Positions 9,871 through 23,016 of a stretch of DNA of 64,000 bases are shown here, one piece after another. Source of the stretch: Solen grandis (taxonomy: Eukaryota > Mollusca > Bivalvia > Adapedonta > Solenidae). Positions within the stretch are counted from its first letter, which is position 1, and each line of letters starts with the position of its first letter. The stretch is taken from NCBI GenBank assembly GCA_021229015.1, contig CM037784.1, forward strand, positions 64,621,088 through 64,685,087, read 5' to 3'. A program made the translations under genes and the position numbers. The notes below the pieces were generated by a model. The model did not search any database. It was not told where the DNA came from and saw only the letters and a program-made list of their open reading frames with translations.

Positions 9871-12800
9871 ATAAAAATACTTATTTAAATAAAACACACA
9901 CACTCGTCAAATAAGAGGACCGACATATGCCACCTACAGTTGTTCTAAAGAACATGATGCTGAGCATGAGAAAAGCTTTGTCTAAACTTTCACAAGATAT
10001 CACATGACATATAAAACACCTCTCCATAATTATTTAAGTATTTTATTTTTCTCAGAATAAGAAATGATGTCTGTTGTTTTATTTGCAACATATGTATTCG
10101 GTTTAATTCTACGCCTTTAACACAAATTAAATTACATTTCAAGGTTTTATGGCTTTCGGGTTCAAGGAAATGATACTTTTCTTAAATTTATAGATGGCCA
10201 AATTTGCAAATTTATCAACCGTAATTAAGAAAGAAAAAAAAAGTCATTCGAAAAATTTTACTTCTGGAATTTTAATTTAGGAACATAACAGAAAACATTT
10301 GTTCTTATTTAAAAGCCATTTATCGCAGGAAACTAATGATGCAAATATGTTTATGCTTTTGATAGCTTTCTATGTTTCAAATAAATTGATTTTTATTTCC
10401 CGGGGGGCAAAGCATGAAATCAAATCATCTCATCAAACAAATCTCACGAACTTTGCTGGCTCATAGACAAACTGAAACGGCATAATAATTTTCAAAAGCA
10501 TTGAGGTAATTTTTTAGATCCTTATAGTAATATTTTTTGAAATGAGGCGCTTAATTTTGCGTGTTCCCCCTTTTTTTATTTTAATATTTAATAAGCGACT
10601 CTTGTGACTCTTTCTATAGAGAAATGCATTATAATTGAGGAGAAAAAATTGCTAACAAGCACAGAAATAAGTGTATTTGCTTATTTGCCTCATCAATGTT
10701 TCAAAACCATATCAGCATATTACATCATATTTAAAATTTAAACTGACTGGTATGACATAGATTTGATAGTAGCAACGGAAGATTAGTTTAAAGTCTGTAA
10801 TTGAACAAATCATCTGTTTAAATTTTCACAGACTTAAGTATACTTACTCATTCTGATCAGTGTATGAATTTAATTACAATTAAACTATGTAAAGGGATAG
10901 GATAAATGGGTTTGTAATCAGACAAATTCATTTCCTTTGGTGAGGGGTTTACAGGGGGAAGGGGGAAACGCTGGTTCCAAAACATATAAATATTTTAAAT
11001 TTGTTTGGTAGCTACCCATATGTACAGGATTAGAGGATTTTTCCGGGACGGTTAGTTCTATCATTTAATTGCCTATGACGTTTTATCTCAGTTTGGAAAA
11101 GATAACCTATCTCAAGTACACACAGTCTCAAACGTCTTGAATATTTTCGTCAAGAGGGAAATAATTTTTTTAAAAAGCGTTTCAAAGACTTTGGGGCCCC
11201 AACATTGTGTCTTTTAAATTTGGGGGAGTCAAGATATGCAGTCTTACTCGTTCAAGTTTACTTTTCCCTTTTTACTCTTTTTTTTTAAATTATCCTTTTG
11301 TTTAATTCTTAAAAATGGGGGTTGCGTTCAAGATAAGTAATGGCTTTAAATCACATACGTTTGAATTTGCTTGGACGAAGACCCCGTTTTTTATATAGTT
11401 TAAATTTTGAAACAGTTTGTTCAAAAATACATGTATTAAAACCAATGGAAATTCGGATGACGTTTTCTTCAGCAATAATTACAAAATATGTGGTGATAAA
11501 TTAAAAAAAACCCAAAAAAAAACAAAATTGATAAACAGAAAAAGGTTTTTAGGGGCACAGGTGTAAAATAGACCTATTATTAAAAACACATATGTGTGTA
11601 CTAAAAAAAGTACATTTTTATATTTATTTTTCGTATTAAAACCCCCCACCTTTTTTCGGGCAAAAGAACATGATTGACGAATATAATCAATATCATCATA
11701 TGCAAAAAATGACAGTAAGTTCCATATTTTAGCTACATCTCAATGTTTCTTTCTGAAACGTTTGGGTCCCAAGGGGAGGACTTATAGCAAGTGTATTAAA
11801 CTAGCATACAAAAAGAACAACGATAATACCCCTGTGAAATCCAAGGGTTTCCCCGCCACTTCCCATCCTTTCCCCTTGGCCGGGGGAAGTCGATTAATTG
11901 TCAAAATTGTCAACAGAGTATAACATTTTCATTTTTTTGGCGTAAAAATACAATATTTGATCGGGGAATGGCCCCGTCATGAACAAATATACAAAATGTT
12001 GTCTCTCTTATTTAAATAGTTTTTTTAAGAGAATTAATGAATTAAAAATATGCTTAGTTAATAATTTATAAAAAATTTATACTAGTGAGGTCGGGGGCAT
12101 TTTTTTTTATTTCATAGAAATAGTTTTGGGATTTTTTGCCTTTCTCCTTTTTTATTATTCCGTATTATATTTTAAAATTTAAAATTTTGAATTGCCTCTC
12201 TCTCTTCTCTCTCTCTTTTGTTTGGGGAATTTGTACAAAAATTTCCATGTTTAAAGGGTTTAAATTACAGTGTTTTAAAAAGGGGTATTTGTCCATATCT
12301 AATCAAGGGGTTTTGTGTTCAAGGCAAGGGAATTTGATTACGCTTCTGTTAACAGGAAAAAAATTAACTGAGAACCCGGATACCTCATAATTTCATGATC
12401 ATTTTAAAACCCAAGCAAAACAATTTAAATTAAATCATTGCCTAGAATCCCCCCCAAAAAATTCCCTTTTTTACAAAAGGGTTTAAAAAAAGCTCCTTTA
12501 TATGTACTAATTGAAAATCAAATCGGAAATTAGAAACTTCTCCTTTCAATGCCTGTAATTTTTTCTGGAATAATCGGGAAGCAAAATGAGCGACCCACAC
12601 AGGGAATGTCATACCAATAGCGGGGGTGCGGTGATAGTGATCTTAGGAAAAATTATCAAAATCCTTTTTTATGCCCCTAAAATGGGGTTTTGGGGTTGTG
12701 TTTAATGTTTCAAAAAAACCCGCAATCGTAATAAAGGAAATTTGTTTTTTTCTGTGACAAAAGAAAAATATTTTCTCTAGAAATCCGTATATATTGATCA

Positions 12801-14743
12801 CCCCTTATTTAACCCAATGAAAATAGGACATTAAAAACTTGGTGTCAGCCATGAGTAGGTGAAATATGATTTACTACAAACCCCAGGTCTAATTATTGTA
12901 TATATTCTTTTTTAGTCTTACATTTTAAAAAACCCACATCGACCCCCCCAGAAAAAATTTTGTTTTTAGCAGGAAAAAGATAGGGGTTCGTGGGAGAGAA
13001 CTCATTTTTTTTCATTATGTAGCTATGTCTTTGTGAACTTGTGTAGCTGTGTACTAAAGTAGTTGTGTAGGGGGGGGTGATTATTTGGAATACGACTGAA
13101 AAAACATTTACCTCTTCTTTTTTTAAACATTTTTTAAAAATACGGTTTTATAGGCCGTAATGAAAGCTGAAATTAAAAAAAAAACGATTTTTTATTCATA
13201 TTTCTGCCCTTTTTTTATTCTAATAATTATTTATTGATGATTAGTAAAATGAATTTACTTGAGTATAATTAAAATATCTTTTATTTTTTTTCGTAGTGAT
13301 TTTTAAAAAGAACATAATGATTACATTAGTAAAGTAATAAAGAAAAACTCCGCATGTACAATAAGAACATTCAAACCCCCCATAAAAGTTACAGCAACTA
13401 CAAGCATGGGGAAGTTTCGTAAGGGTTTTTTACTTTTAATTTATCATCGAAGTTTCTTTGTTAAAGCTTATCCCCCAAATTTGTATACTACCCAAAGATT
13501 AATCTTACAAAAATTCCCCTTTGATAGGTTTTAAAAAAAGCCATAGCGGGAAACCCTATTTTGAAATGAGGTTTCTTTTATTTTTTAAAATTTTTTATAT
13601 CTACCGAATTCCTTTAAAACATTGTTGATATGGACCTATTCATCAGTATTTAATTTTTTTAAAAATTTTTTGGAAAAAAACAAATTTTTTCCCTCTATTC
13701 TTGGCATTTTAACATGTTTGATTTTTGGGATAAGCCAAAAAATAAGGGAATGTATAAAAAAGTTATTATTATTAATTTTATTAAAAAAAAATGATCATTA
13801 AAACATAATTTAAATTTTTTTGATTAATGTCGCAAAATAATTAAACATATTTTCTCAAAGTTTTAAGTACAAATAGTATTCTTAGGCAAAAAAAACAAAT
13901 TTAATTTTTATTTTTGGAAATACTTTTTTGTATAAAATGGGGTATTTCTTTTTTTATTTAAAAGGGAATAATTTTAAAAAAAAAAATGGACCGCAGTTTT
14001 TTCCCTTTTTAATTGGGTTTTTTCTTTTAATAGATAAGAATAAAAATGTCAAAAAATTTCAATAACAGGGAAAAGAAAAAAAATTTTTCTTTCGTTTTTG
14101 TTGTTTAGAAAATTTTAAAATTAAGTTCATATTTTTTAAAAAAATTTGGGAATAAATCAAACGTATGTGATTGTAAAGGTAGTTGTGAAACTTCAAGAGG
14201 TTTGGACAAATATAACAGAAGTTATAGCTATTTAAATAAGTGACAAGGATATGTTGTGTTTTCCCCAAACTTTGAGTTGAAAATATAATCAAGGAAATAA
14301 GGTATTTCTTTAAAACATAGATTTGAATATTTTTCTGAAATAATGAAACTCAATAGACTACCCCGTTTTTAAAAGGGAGCATACCCGTGATTATATAAAT
14401 GCCCTTTAAAATTTATTAGATATGGACTATGGGAAATATTTTTGGGAAAAGTCTTCCGGGAAAAGCAATTTAGTAGCAAATCTAAAAATGTCATTCTATT
14501 TAAAAACATTTAATAATTTTTTTTTTCCAGAGTCATAGATTCATGAAAAGAATTAAATAACCTTAAAGTAACCGGTTTTTTACCTCCGAGTAAGCACACG
14601 TATTTTAATTTTGTATCAAATAAAACAACAACAGTTATAATGTTTTAAAAAAAAAACCATTTTGAAAAAAACGTTAATTTTAAACCCTTTAAACAAAACG
14701 TTGTACATGTGTAAATTTTGCTGCTTTTATATTTATTTGTTTA
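9871..14743. other. AT-rich gene-poor sequence with inflated homopolymers
   Basis: I see no gene in this 4.9 kb. From about 10.4 kb onward runs of four to nine identical bases become frequent (for example CCCCCC near 11642, GGGGGGG near 13070, CCCCCC near 12451). A CT-rich microsatellite lies near 12196-12220 and a TGTAGCTGTGT-like minisatellite near 13018-13072. The texture resembles the noise at the right end of the window in milder form. It suggests a low-coverage contig end with poor consensus. Confidence 0.5.
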
Positions 14744-15190
14744 CTAATTTGAGGCCTCACAATTTGGTATCAATTTTCCCCGTGAAAAAGAGCCCTCGAT
14801 ATTCAGTGCTTTTGGGCCTCTAAACAGGGGGGTAGTGTAAAACCCTTTGGACATGGGCCGTGTCCCCCGGGCTGCATGACCGCTATAGTTTTCCCACAAA
14901 TTTACATTGCCCTGTGACATCATCATAAAAATTACAACCCCCATATTTTTTTTCCACAACAAAGGCACTGGCAGCAAACGTATGTGATTTTCTTGGCACC
15001 AGTTGTACGGTGAACAAGTTTTAGGCCCGGGTACAGGGGCCGTGAAAATCCTGTTCTGTTGTATAAGCGTTCCCTTTTGTTCAGTAGGGTTTTTTGTAAA
15101 GATGACAGTCTCGCCGGTAGCCCGGGTTTTAAAGGGGTTTCACATCCCGAGCATTAATGCCACCATCGGGGTTCTTCCGATTTCTTTTAG
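14744..15190 (-). pseudogene. second C1q-domain relic, frameshifted
   Basis: On the minus strand, fragments in several frames match a C1q domain in order: a VAL segment, then TVIFTK, then FTAPVPG, then a C-terminal stretch GDTAHVQRV and STEYRGLFFTGKI. The first half aligns at DNA level, by eye, with the C1q piece at 6.4-6.6 kb (shared blocks include AGGCGTTCCCTT/AAGCGTTCCCTT and GGGGCCGTGAA), so the two are paralogous. The frame is broken many times. It lies in the homopolymer-inflated part of the contig, so true decay and consensus error cannot be separated. Confidence 0.55.
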
Positions 15191-16239
15191 GAAAAAATAT
15201 AACAAAAAATAACTAAACAAAACGCAAACAAAGAAGAAATGAACACGAATAAAAATTTTACTTGGTATTTAAGATATTTACATCAAACAATATTTTCCCT
15301 TGTAACAAAAATTTGTCATTTTGCTTCGCTTAATTAAATTTTTACATTTACTAAGTTTAAAAGCCCCTTTACATGCTTTCTCTACGTCTAAAGTCAGTAT
15401 ATTGCTGTGATATTAAATATTACTGCAGAAATGCTTTCTTACTTCGAACGTTGTGGCATTCCATCCATTTTTCGTTTCTTAAGGGAAGTAAAAAGGTAAT
15501 GGAACTTACTTTAATTTGTCACGATAATTTTTTTGTGTTTGGCGAATGAAAACCTTGGGGCCACCCTTGGCCTGACGTTCAAACATTGCTTTCATTAAAA
15601 TTAGTTTTGGTTGACAACAATTATTACTATTATTATTAAAATTATTATATATCTCCCTCTTTTTTCCTCGCAAAATCAGTTTTAATTTTAAGAAAAGTAG
15701 TAGTAAAAACATACTATATTCCCCGGTTAACTCCTTCACGGGATCAGCAAAATGATTATTTTCGTCAAAATTTAATTTTACCATATTGCGATTAAACTGT
15801 ATATTTTCGCCCCGGGAAAAATATACAGTTTTTGTTATACCAAAAAATCATTTTGAAATTTGATTTTAGACCCTGCAATTTCTAGCAAACGTTAATTCAA
15901 GCAATTGACTTTAAAAATATTTTTTTATAGTAAAAAAACCCCTTGAGAAAGAACATATGTAAAACTGACACATTACACATTTATTTCAAGGTTTAAAATT
16001 GGATGAAATTTGAAAGCAAAGCGCATGCGAGTAACTATAGTTCTATAACCCAAAACTGTCTAGGGCTTTGATGTGTAAAAACTAACTGGAATAAAAAAAT
16101 TTAAATGAAAATTGGGCTATAAGTAAATATAAGGAAAACCCATATAATTATTTTATAAGTGTTTAAATTTTTTTGTATGAATTGTAGAGTACTAATAAAT
16201 AAAAATATAATCTTTTTTTAGGTGGTTTTATTATTATTA
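15191..16239. other. AT-rich contig end, no gene seen
   Basis: A 92-codon minus-strand open frame (15506-15784) has no recognisable domain. It could be a remnant of sequence upstream of the C1q relic, but I cannot support that. The contig stops at the N gap. Confidence 0.4.
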
Positions 16240-16339
16240 NNNNNNNNNNNNNNNNNNNNNNNNNNNNNNNNNNNNNNNNNNNNNNNNNNNNNNNNNNNNN
16301 NNNNNNNNNNNNNNNNNNNNNNNNNNNNNNNNNNNNNNN
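16240..16339. other. scaffold gap, 100 N
   Basis: Exactly 100 unknown bases separate the C1q-bearing contig from the TGACGTCA repeat array. The round length indicates a placeholder, so the true distance and even adjacency are uncertain. Peptides spanning it are meaningless. Confidence 0.98.
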
Positions 16340-17414
16340 TAAGCGAAACTCCGAAAGACCGAAGTTCTATGGCGGAAATAAGATTCGAACATAGGACCGA
16401 AAATTTCATTTTAAGATTAAAGAGCTTCAGGATGAGATACAATGTTGGGCCCTTACACTGTTTGCAGTTCTGCAGAATTTCTACATATAATTTGAGTTTT
16501 GACGTCATAGGACGTCATGTGACGTCATAAGCATACTTCTTAATTTTCATATTAGGGCAATTATTTCGACATGATACCAGTTGTTCAGAATAATGAAAAT
16601 TTCAGAGTTCTGACAGTAAAGTATGCGCTTTTGAACAAAAGCATCTTCAGCACCCTATTACGCCATATGACGTCACAGCTAAAAATAGTGTAAAATGTTG
16701 TTCACGCTCTACAGCCGCCATTTATGGTCGGATTTTTTTCAAATTTTCACTGATGGTACATCTTGAAACTAAGGTGTGCATATCCTGTAAGCTAACCGAA
16801 ATTCCGAAAGACCGAAGATCTGTGGCTGAAATAAGATTCGAACATATGACCGAAAATTTCATTTTAGGATTAAAGAGCTTCTGGATTAGATAGAATGTTG
16901 AAACTATCACAGTTTGCAGGTCTGAAGAATTTCTAAATAAATTTTGGGTCGTGACGTCATAAGACGTCATGTGACGCCATAAGCATACTTCTTAATTTTC
17001 ATTTTAGGGCAATGATTTCGACATGTTCGCGCTCTACAGCCGCCATTTATGAACAGATTTTCTTCAAATTTTTACAGATGGTACATCTTGAAACTAAGGT
17101 GTGAATATTTTGTCAGCTAACCTTAATTCCGAAAGATCAAAGTATTGTGGCTGAAGTAAGATTCAAACATAGGACGTTTAAACTAGAAATCAAGTTTGCA
17201 GTCATGTCCTGACGTCATATGACATCATGTTACGTCACAGACTAATACTTAGTTCTTATCATATGCACTAATTTCGGAATATAATGTCAATTGTTCAGCA
17301 TGAACATGAAATACTACCAGAGGTGAGACATTACATGGAACTTCTATCTCCTGCTTTTTGCATTAACCTAGCTTGCAGAAAGTCCTATCATTCGTTTTCA
17401 CGAATGACATCTAG
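16340..17414 (+). mobile_element. Helentron-like element 1 (5' cut by gap)
   Basis: About two A monomers lead into the common A-type 3' tail (CAGCATGAACATGAAATACT, then CTCCTGCTTTTTGCATTAAC). The 3' inverted repeat GCAGAAAGTCCT at 17375, hairpin ATTCGT-TTTC-ACGAAT and CTAG at 17411-17414 follow. The 5' end is lost in the gap. Confidence 0.7.
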
Positions 17415-19307
17415 TGTTTATTATTATTATTCTTTTCTTCTTCCTAACTAAACGCTTATTTTTATATGTTGCAATAGTCCTAGGACGATGAAATTTTTAT
17501 GGCTTATTAGTCACGTGAGGAAATTTTGATTTCAATGATTTTTAGCACCCTATGACGTCACATGACGTCACAGCTAAAAATAGTGAAAAATGGTGTTCGC
17601 GCTCTACAGCCGTCATTTATGGTCGGATTTTCTTCAAATTTTCACAGATGGTACATCTTGAATAAAAGGTGTGCATATCCTTTCAGCTAACCGAAATTCC
17701 GAAAGACCGAAGTTCTGTGGCTGAAATAAGATTCGAACATAGGACCGAAAATTTCATTTTAGGATAAAAGAGCTTCAGGAGGAGATAGAAAGTTGAAACT
17801 TACACAGTTTGCAGTTCTGCAGAATTTCTCAATATATTTTGAGTCGTAACGTCATATGACGTCATGTGACGTCATAAGCATACTTCTTAATTTTCATTTT
17901 AGGGCAATGATTTCGACATGATGCCAGTTGTTCAGAATAATTAAAATTTCAGAGTTATGAAAGTAAGGTATGCGCTTTTGAACAAAAGCATCTTCAGCAC
18001 CATATGACGTCATGTGACGTCAGAGCTAAAATAGTGAAAAATGGTGTTCGCGCTCTACAGCCGTCATTTATGGTCGGATTTTCATCAAATTTTCACAGAT
18101 GGTACATCTTGGAACTAAGGTGTGCATATCCTTTCAGCTAACCGTTGTTCCGAAAGACCGAAGTTCTGTGGCTTTAATAAGATTCGAACATAGGACCGAA
18201 AATTTCATTTTAGGATAAAAGAGCTTCAGAATGAGATAGAATGTTGAATCTTACACAGTTTACAGTTCTGCAGAATTTCTACATATATTTTGAGTCGTGA
18301 CGTCATATGACGTCATATGACTAAACATATTGTAATTTTATTTAGGGCAAGATTTCGACATGATGCCAAAATAAAATTTCAGAGTTATGACAGTAAAGTA
18401 TGCGCTTTTGAACAAAAGCATCTTCAGCACCCTATGACGCCATGTGACGTCAGAGCTAAAAATAGTGAACAATGGTGTTCACGCTCTACAGCGGCCATTT
18501 ATGATCGGATTTTCTTCAAATTTTCACAGATGGTACATCTTGAAACTAAGGTGTGCATATCCTGTCAGCTAACCCAAATTCCGAAAAACCTAAGTTCTGT
18601 GGCTGAAATAAGATTCGAACATAGGACCAAAAATTTTATTTTAGGATTGAAGAGCTTCAGGATGAGATAGAAAGTTGAAACTTACACAGTTTGCAGTTCT
18701 GCAGCATTTCTACAAATATTTTGAATCGTGACGTCATAGGACGTCATAAGCATACCACTTAATTAAAATTTGGGGCTTGATTTCGACATGATGCCAGTTG
18801 TTCAAAATAATGAAAATTTCAGAGTTATGACAGTAAAGAATACGCTTTTGAACAAAAGAATTTTCAGCACCCTATGACGTCATGTGACGTCAGAGCTAAA
18901 AATAGTGAAAAATGGTATTTGCGCTCTACAGCCGCCATTTATGATCAGATTTTCTTCAAATATTTACAGATGGTACATCTTGAAAATAAGTTGTAAATAT
19001 TTTGTCAGCTAACCTTAATTCCGAAAAACCGAAGTATTGCGGCTGAAGTAAGATTCAAACTTAGGACCTTTAAACTAGAAATCAAATTTGCAGTCATGTC
19101 CTGACGTCATATGACATCATGTTACGTCACAGACTAATACTTAGTTCTTATCATTTGCACTAATTTCGGAATATAATGTCAATTGTTCAGCATGAACAAT
19201 GAAATACTACCAGAGGTGAGTCATTACATGAAACTTCTATCTCCTGCTTTTTGCATTAACACAGCTTGCAGAAAGTCCTATCATTCGTTTTCACGAATGA
19301 CATCTAG
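17415..19307 (+). mobile_element. Helentron-like element 2 (A core)
   Basis: It starts with a (TTA)n microsatellite and the leader CTTTTCTTCTTCCTAACTAA, without the 5' AGGACTTTCTGC repeat. About four A monomers follow (site pairs near 17547, 18004, 18434 and 18872), then the A-type tail, GCAGAAAGTCCT, a TTTC-loop hairpin and CTAG at 19304-19307. One monomer near 18320 is internally shortened. Confidence 0.75.
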
Positions 19308-20942
19308 TTATTATTATTCTTTTCTTCTTCCTAACTAAACGCTTATTTTTATATAATGCAATAGTCCTAGGACGATAATATTTTTATGGCAAATTAGTCA
19401 CGTGAGAAAATTTTGATTTCAATGATTTTCAGCACCCTATGACGTCACATGACGTCACAGCTAAAAATAGTGAAAAATGGTGTTCGCGATCTACAGCCGT
19501 CATTTATAGTCGGATTTTCATCAAATTTTCACAGATGGTACATCTTGAATCAAAGGTGTGCATATCCTGTCAGCTTACCGAAATTCCGAAAGACCGAAGT
19601 TCTGTGGCTGAAATAAGATTCGAACATAGGACGGAAAATTTCATTTTAGGATTAAAGAGCTTCAGGATGAGATAGAAAGTTGAAACTTACACAGTTTGCA
19701 GTTCTGCAGAATTTCTACAGATATTTTGAGTCGTGACGTCATATGATGTCATGTGACGTCAAAGGCATACTTCTTAATTTTCATTTTAGGGCAATGATTT
19801 CGACATGATGCCAGTTGTTCAGAATAATGTAAATTTCAGAGTTATGACAGTAATGTATGCGCTTTTGAACAAAAGCATCTTCAGCACCTTTTGACGTCTC
19901 ATGACGTCACAGCTAAAAATAGTGAAAAATGGTGTTCGCGCTCTACAGCCGTCTTTTATGGTCAGATTTACATTAAATTTTCACAGATGGTACATCTTGA
20001 AACTAAGGTGTGCATATCCTGTCAGCTAACCGAAATTCCGAAAGACCGAAGTTCTGTGGCTGAAATAAGATTCGAACATAGGACCGAAAATTTCATTTTA
20101 GGATTAAAGAGCTTCAGGATGAGATAGAAAGTTGAAACTTACACAGTTTGCAGTTCTGCAGAATTTCTACAAATATTTTGAGTCGTGACGTCATATGACG
20201 TCATGTGACGTCATAGGCATACTTCTTGATTTTCATTTTAGGGTAATGATTTCGACATGATGCCTGTTGTTCAGAATAATGAAAATTTCAGAGTTATGAC
20301 AGTTAAGTATGCGCTTTTGAATAAAAGCATCTACAGCACCCTATGACGTTATGTGACGTCACAGTTTAAAATAGTGAAAAATGGTGTTCGCGCTCTACAG
20401 CTGCCATTTATGGCCGGATTTTATTCAAATTTTCACAGATGGTATATCTTGAAACTAAGGTGTGCATACCCTGTCAGTTAACAGAAATTTCGAAAGACCG
20501 AAGTTCTGTGGCTGAAATAAGATTCGAACATAGGACCGAAAATTTCATTTTAGGATAAAAGAGCTTCAAGATGAGATAGAAAGTTGAAACTTACACAGTT
20601 TGCAGTTCTGCAGAATTTCTACATATATTTTGAGTCTTGACGTCATATGACGTCATAAGCATACTTCTTAATTTTCATTTTAAGGGAATGATTTTGACAT
20701 GATGCCAGTTGTTCAGAATAATGAAAATTTCAGAGTTACGACAGTAGAGTATGCGCTTCAGAACAAAAGAATTTTCAGCACCCTATGACGTCATGTGACG
20801 TCAAAGCTAAAAGAAGTCCATACGAAAAAAAAAAAAGTAAAGGTTAGAGAATTTAATATATATTCTTTCTCACGGAATTAATCTTAATATTTTTCAATTT
20901 TAGCAGAAAGTCCTATCATTCGTATCAACGAATGAAATCTAG
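19308..20942 (+). mobile_element. Helentron-like element 3 (A core, ATCA-loop end)
   Basis: Microsatellite and leader, then A monomers with site pairs near 19440, 19892, 20344 and 20787. It switches to a different 3' tail (GAAGTCCATACG, then an A run, then CGGAATTAATCTTAATATTT) ahead of GCAGAAAGTCCT. The hairpin loop is ATCA and the end reads GAAATCTAG (CTAG 20939-20942). Confidence 0.75.
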
Positions 20943-22917
20943 TTATTATTATTATTATTCTTTTCTTCTTCCTAACTAAACGCTTATTTTAATATGTTGC
21001 AATAGTCCTAGGACGATGAAATTTTTATGGCTTATTAGTCACGTGAGGAAATTTTGATTTCAATGATTTTCAGCACCCTATGACGTCACATGACGTCACA
21101 GCTAAAAATAGTGAAAAATGGTGTTCGCGCTCTACAGCCGTCATTTATGGTCGGATTTTCTTCAAATTTTCACAGATGGTACATCTTGAATCAAAGGTGT
21201 GCATATCCTGTCAGCTAACCGAAATTCCGAAAGACCGAAGTTCTGTGGCTGAAATAAGATTCAAACATAGGACCGAAAATTTCATTTTAGGATAAAAGAG
21301 CTTCAGGATGAGATAGAAAGTTGAAACTTACACAGTTTGCAGTTCTGCAGAATTTCTACAAATATTTTGAGTCATGACGTCATATGACGTCATAAGCATA
21401 CTTCTTAATTTTCATTTTAGGACAATGATTTCGACATGATGCCAGTTGTTCAGAATAATGAAAATTTCAGAGTTATAAAAGCAAAGTATTCGCTTTTGAA
21501 CAAAAGCGTCATCAGCACCCTATGACGTTACATGACGTCACAGCTAAAAATAGTGAAAAATGGTGTTCGCGCTCTACAGCCGTCATTTATGGTCGGATTT
21601 TCTTCAAATTTTCACAGATGGTACATCTTGAATCAAAGGTGTGCATATCCTGTCAGCTAACCGAAATTCCGAAAGACCGAAGTTCTGTGGCTGAAATAAG
21701 ATTCGAACATAGGACCGAAAATTTCATTTTAGGATTAAAGAGCTTCAGGATGAAATAGAAAGTTGAAACTTACACAGTTTGCAGTTCTGCAGAATTTCTA
21801 CAAATATTTTGAGTCGTGACGTCATATGACGTCATGTGACGTCATAAGCATACTTCTTAATTTTCATTTTAGGGCAATGATTTCGACATGATGCCAGTTG
21901 TTCAGAATAATGAAAATTTCAGAGTTATGAAGGCAAAGTATTTGCTTTTGAACAAAAGCATCTTCAGCACCCTATGACGTCACATGACGTCACAGCAAAA
22001 AATAGTGAAAAATGGTGTTCGCGCTCTACAGCCGTCATTTATGGTCAGATTTTCTTCAAATTTTCACAGATTGTACCTTTTGAAATTCAGGTGTGCATAT
22101 CCGGTCAGCTAACCAAACTTCCAAAAGACTGAAGTTCTGTGGCTGAAAAAAGGTTCGAACATAGGACCGAAAATTTCATTTTAGGATTAAAGAGCTTGAG
22201 GATGAGATAGAAGGTTGAACCTTACACAGTTTGCAGTTCTGCAGAATTTCTACATATATCTTGAGTTTTGACGTCATATGACGTTTTGTGACGTCATAAG
22301 CATACTTCTTAATTTTCATTTTAGGTCAATGATTTTGACATGATGCCAGTTGTTCAGAATAACGAAAATTTCAGAGTTATGATAGTAAAGTATGCCCTTT
22401 TGAACAAAAGCATCTTTAGCACACTATGACGTCATCTGACGTCAGAGCTAAAAATAGTTAAAAATGGTGTTCACGCTCTACAGCCGCCATTTATGGTCGG
22501 ATTTTCTTCAAATTTTCACAGATGGTACATCTTGAAAGTTAAGTGTGCATATCCTGTCAGCTAACCGAAATTCCGAAAGACCGAAGTTCTGTGGCTGAAA
22601 TAAGATTCGAACATTGGATCGAAAATTTCATTTTAGGATTAGAGAGCTTCAGGATGAGATAGAAAGTTGAAACTTAAACAGTTTGCAGTTCTGCAGAATT
22701 TCTACATATGTTTAGAGTTATGACGTCATATGACGTCATGTGACCTAATACTTAGTTCTTCTCATTTGCACTAATTTCGGAATATAATTTCAATTGTTCA
22801 GCATGAACATGAAATACTACCAGAGGTGAGTCATTACATGAAACTTCTATCTCCTGCTTTTTGCATTAACACAGCTTGCAGAAAGTCCTATCATTCGTTT
22901 TCACGAATGACATCTAG
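20943..22917 (+). mobile_element. Helentron-like element 4 (A core, about 2.0 kb class)
   Basis: Leader plus four A monomers (open frames or site pairs at 21080, 21522, 21974 and 22427), the A-type tail, a TTTC-loop hairpin and CTAG at 22914-22917. Length and order match the elements ending at 33917, 46611 and 57505, indicating one amplified length class. Confidence 0.8.
21817..21844. promoter_or_regulatory. triple CRE cluster at 10-bp spacing (representative)
   Basis: Three TGACGTCA sites begin at 21817, 21827 and 21837, joined by TA and TG. The same triplet occurs in most A monomers. The spacing puts all three on nearly the same face of the helix. Whether any protein binds is unknown. Confidence 0.5.
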
Positions 22918-23016
22918 TTATTAGGACTTTCTGCCTAAAGCAGAAAGTCCTATTGGGTTTGTTATGTTTATTATTATTATTATTATTAGGGCTTTCTGCC
23001 TCAAGCAGAAAGTCCT

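Larger units (their letters stand above)
16340..22917 (+). repeat. module A satellite array, 452-bp monomers rich in TGACGTCA
   Basis: Head-to-tail monomers of about 452 bp (442-452 between successive landmarks) share a fixed order. A pair of TGACGTCA sites is followed by GCTCTACAGCCGTCATTTA, then TTCACAGATGGTACATC, then AAGATTCGAACATAGGACC, then AGATAGAAAGTTGAAACTTA. A triplet of TGACGTCA follows, then GATTTCGACATGATGCCAG, and then the next monomer. Pair and triplet members are 10 bp apart. The array is divided into discrete elements by the 3' termini listed separately. Open frames of 70-80 codons recur in every monomer but have no recognised domain. Confidence 0.9.

Noticed and set aside
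9573..9888. Overlapping 93-94 codon frames on both strands
   Set aside because: The interval is a decayed tRNA-derived SINE, so the frames are accidental.
16218..16530. Open frames crossing 16240-16339
   Set aside because: They run through a 100-N gap and have no meaning.
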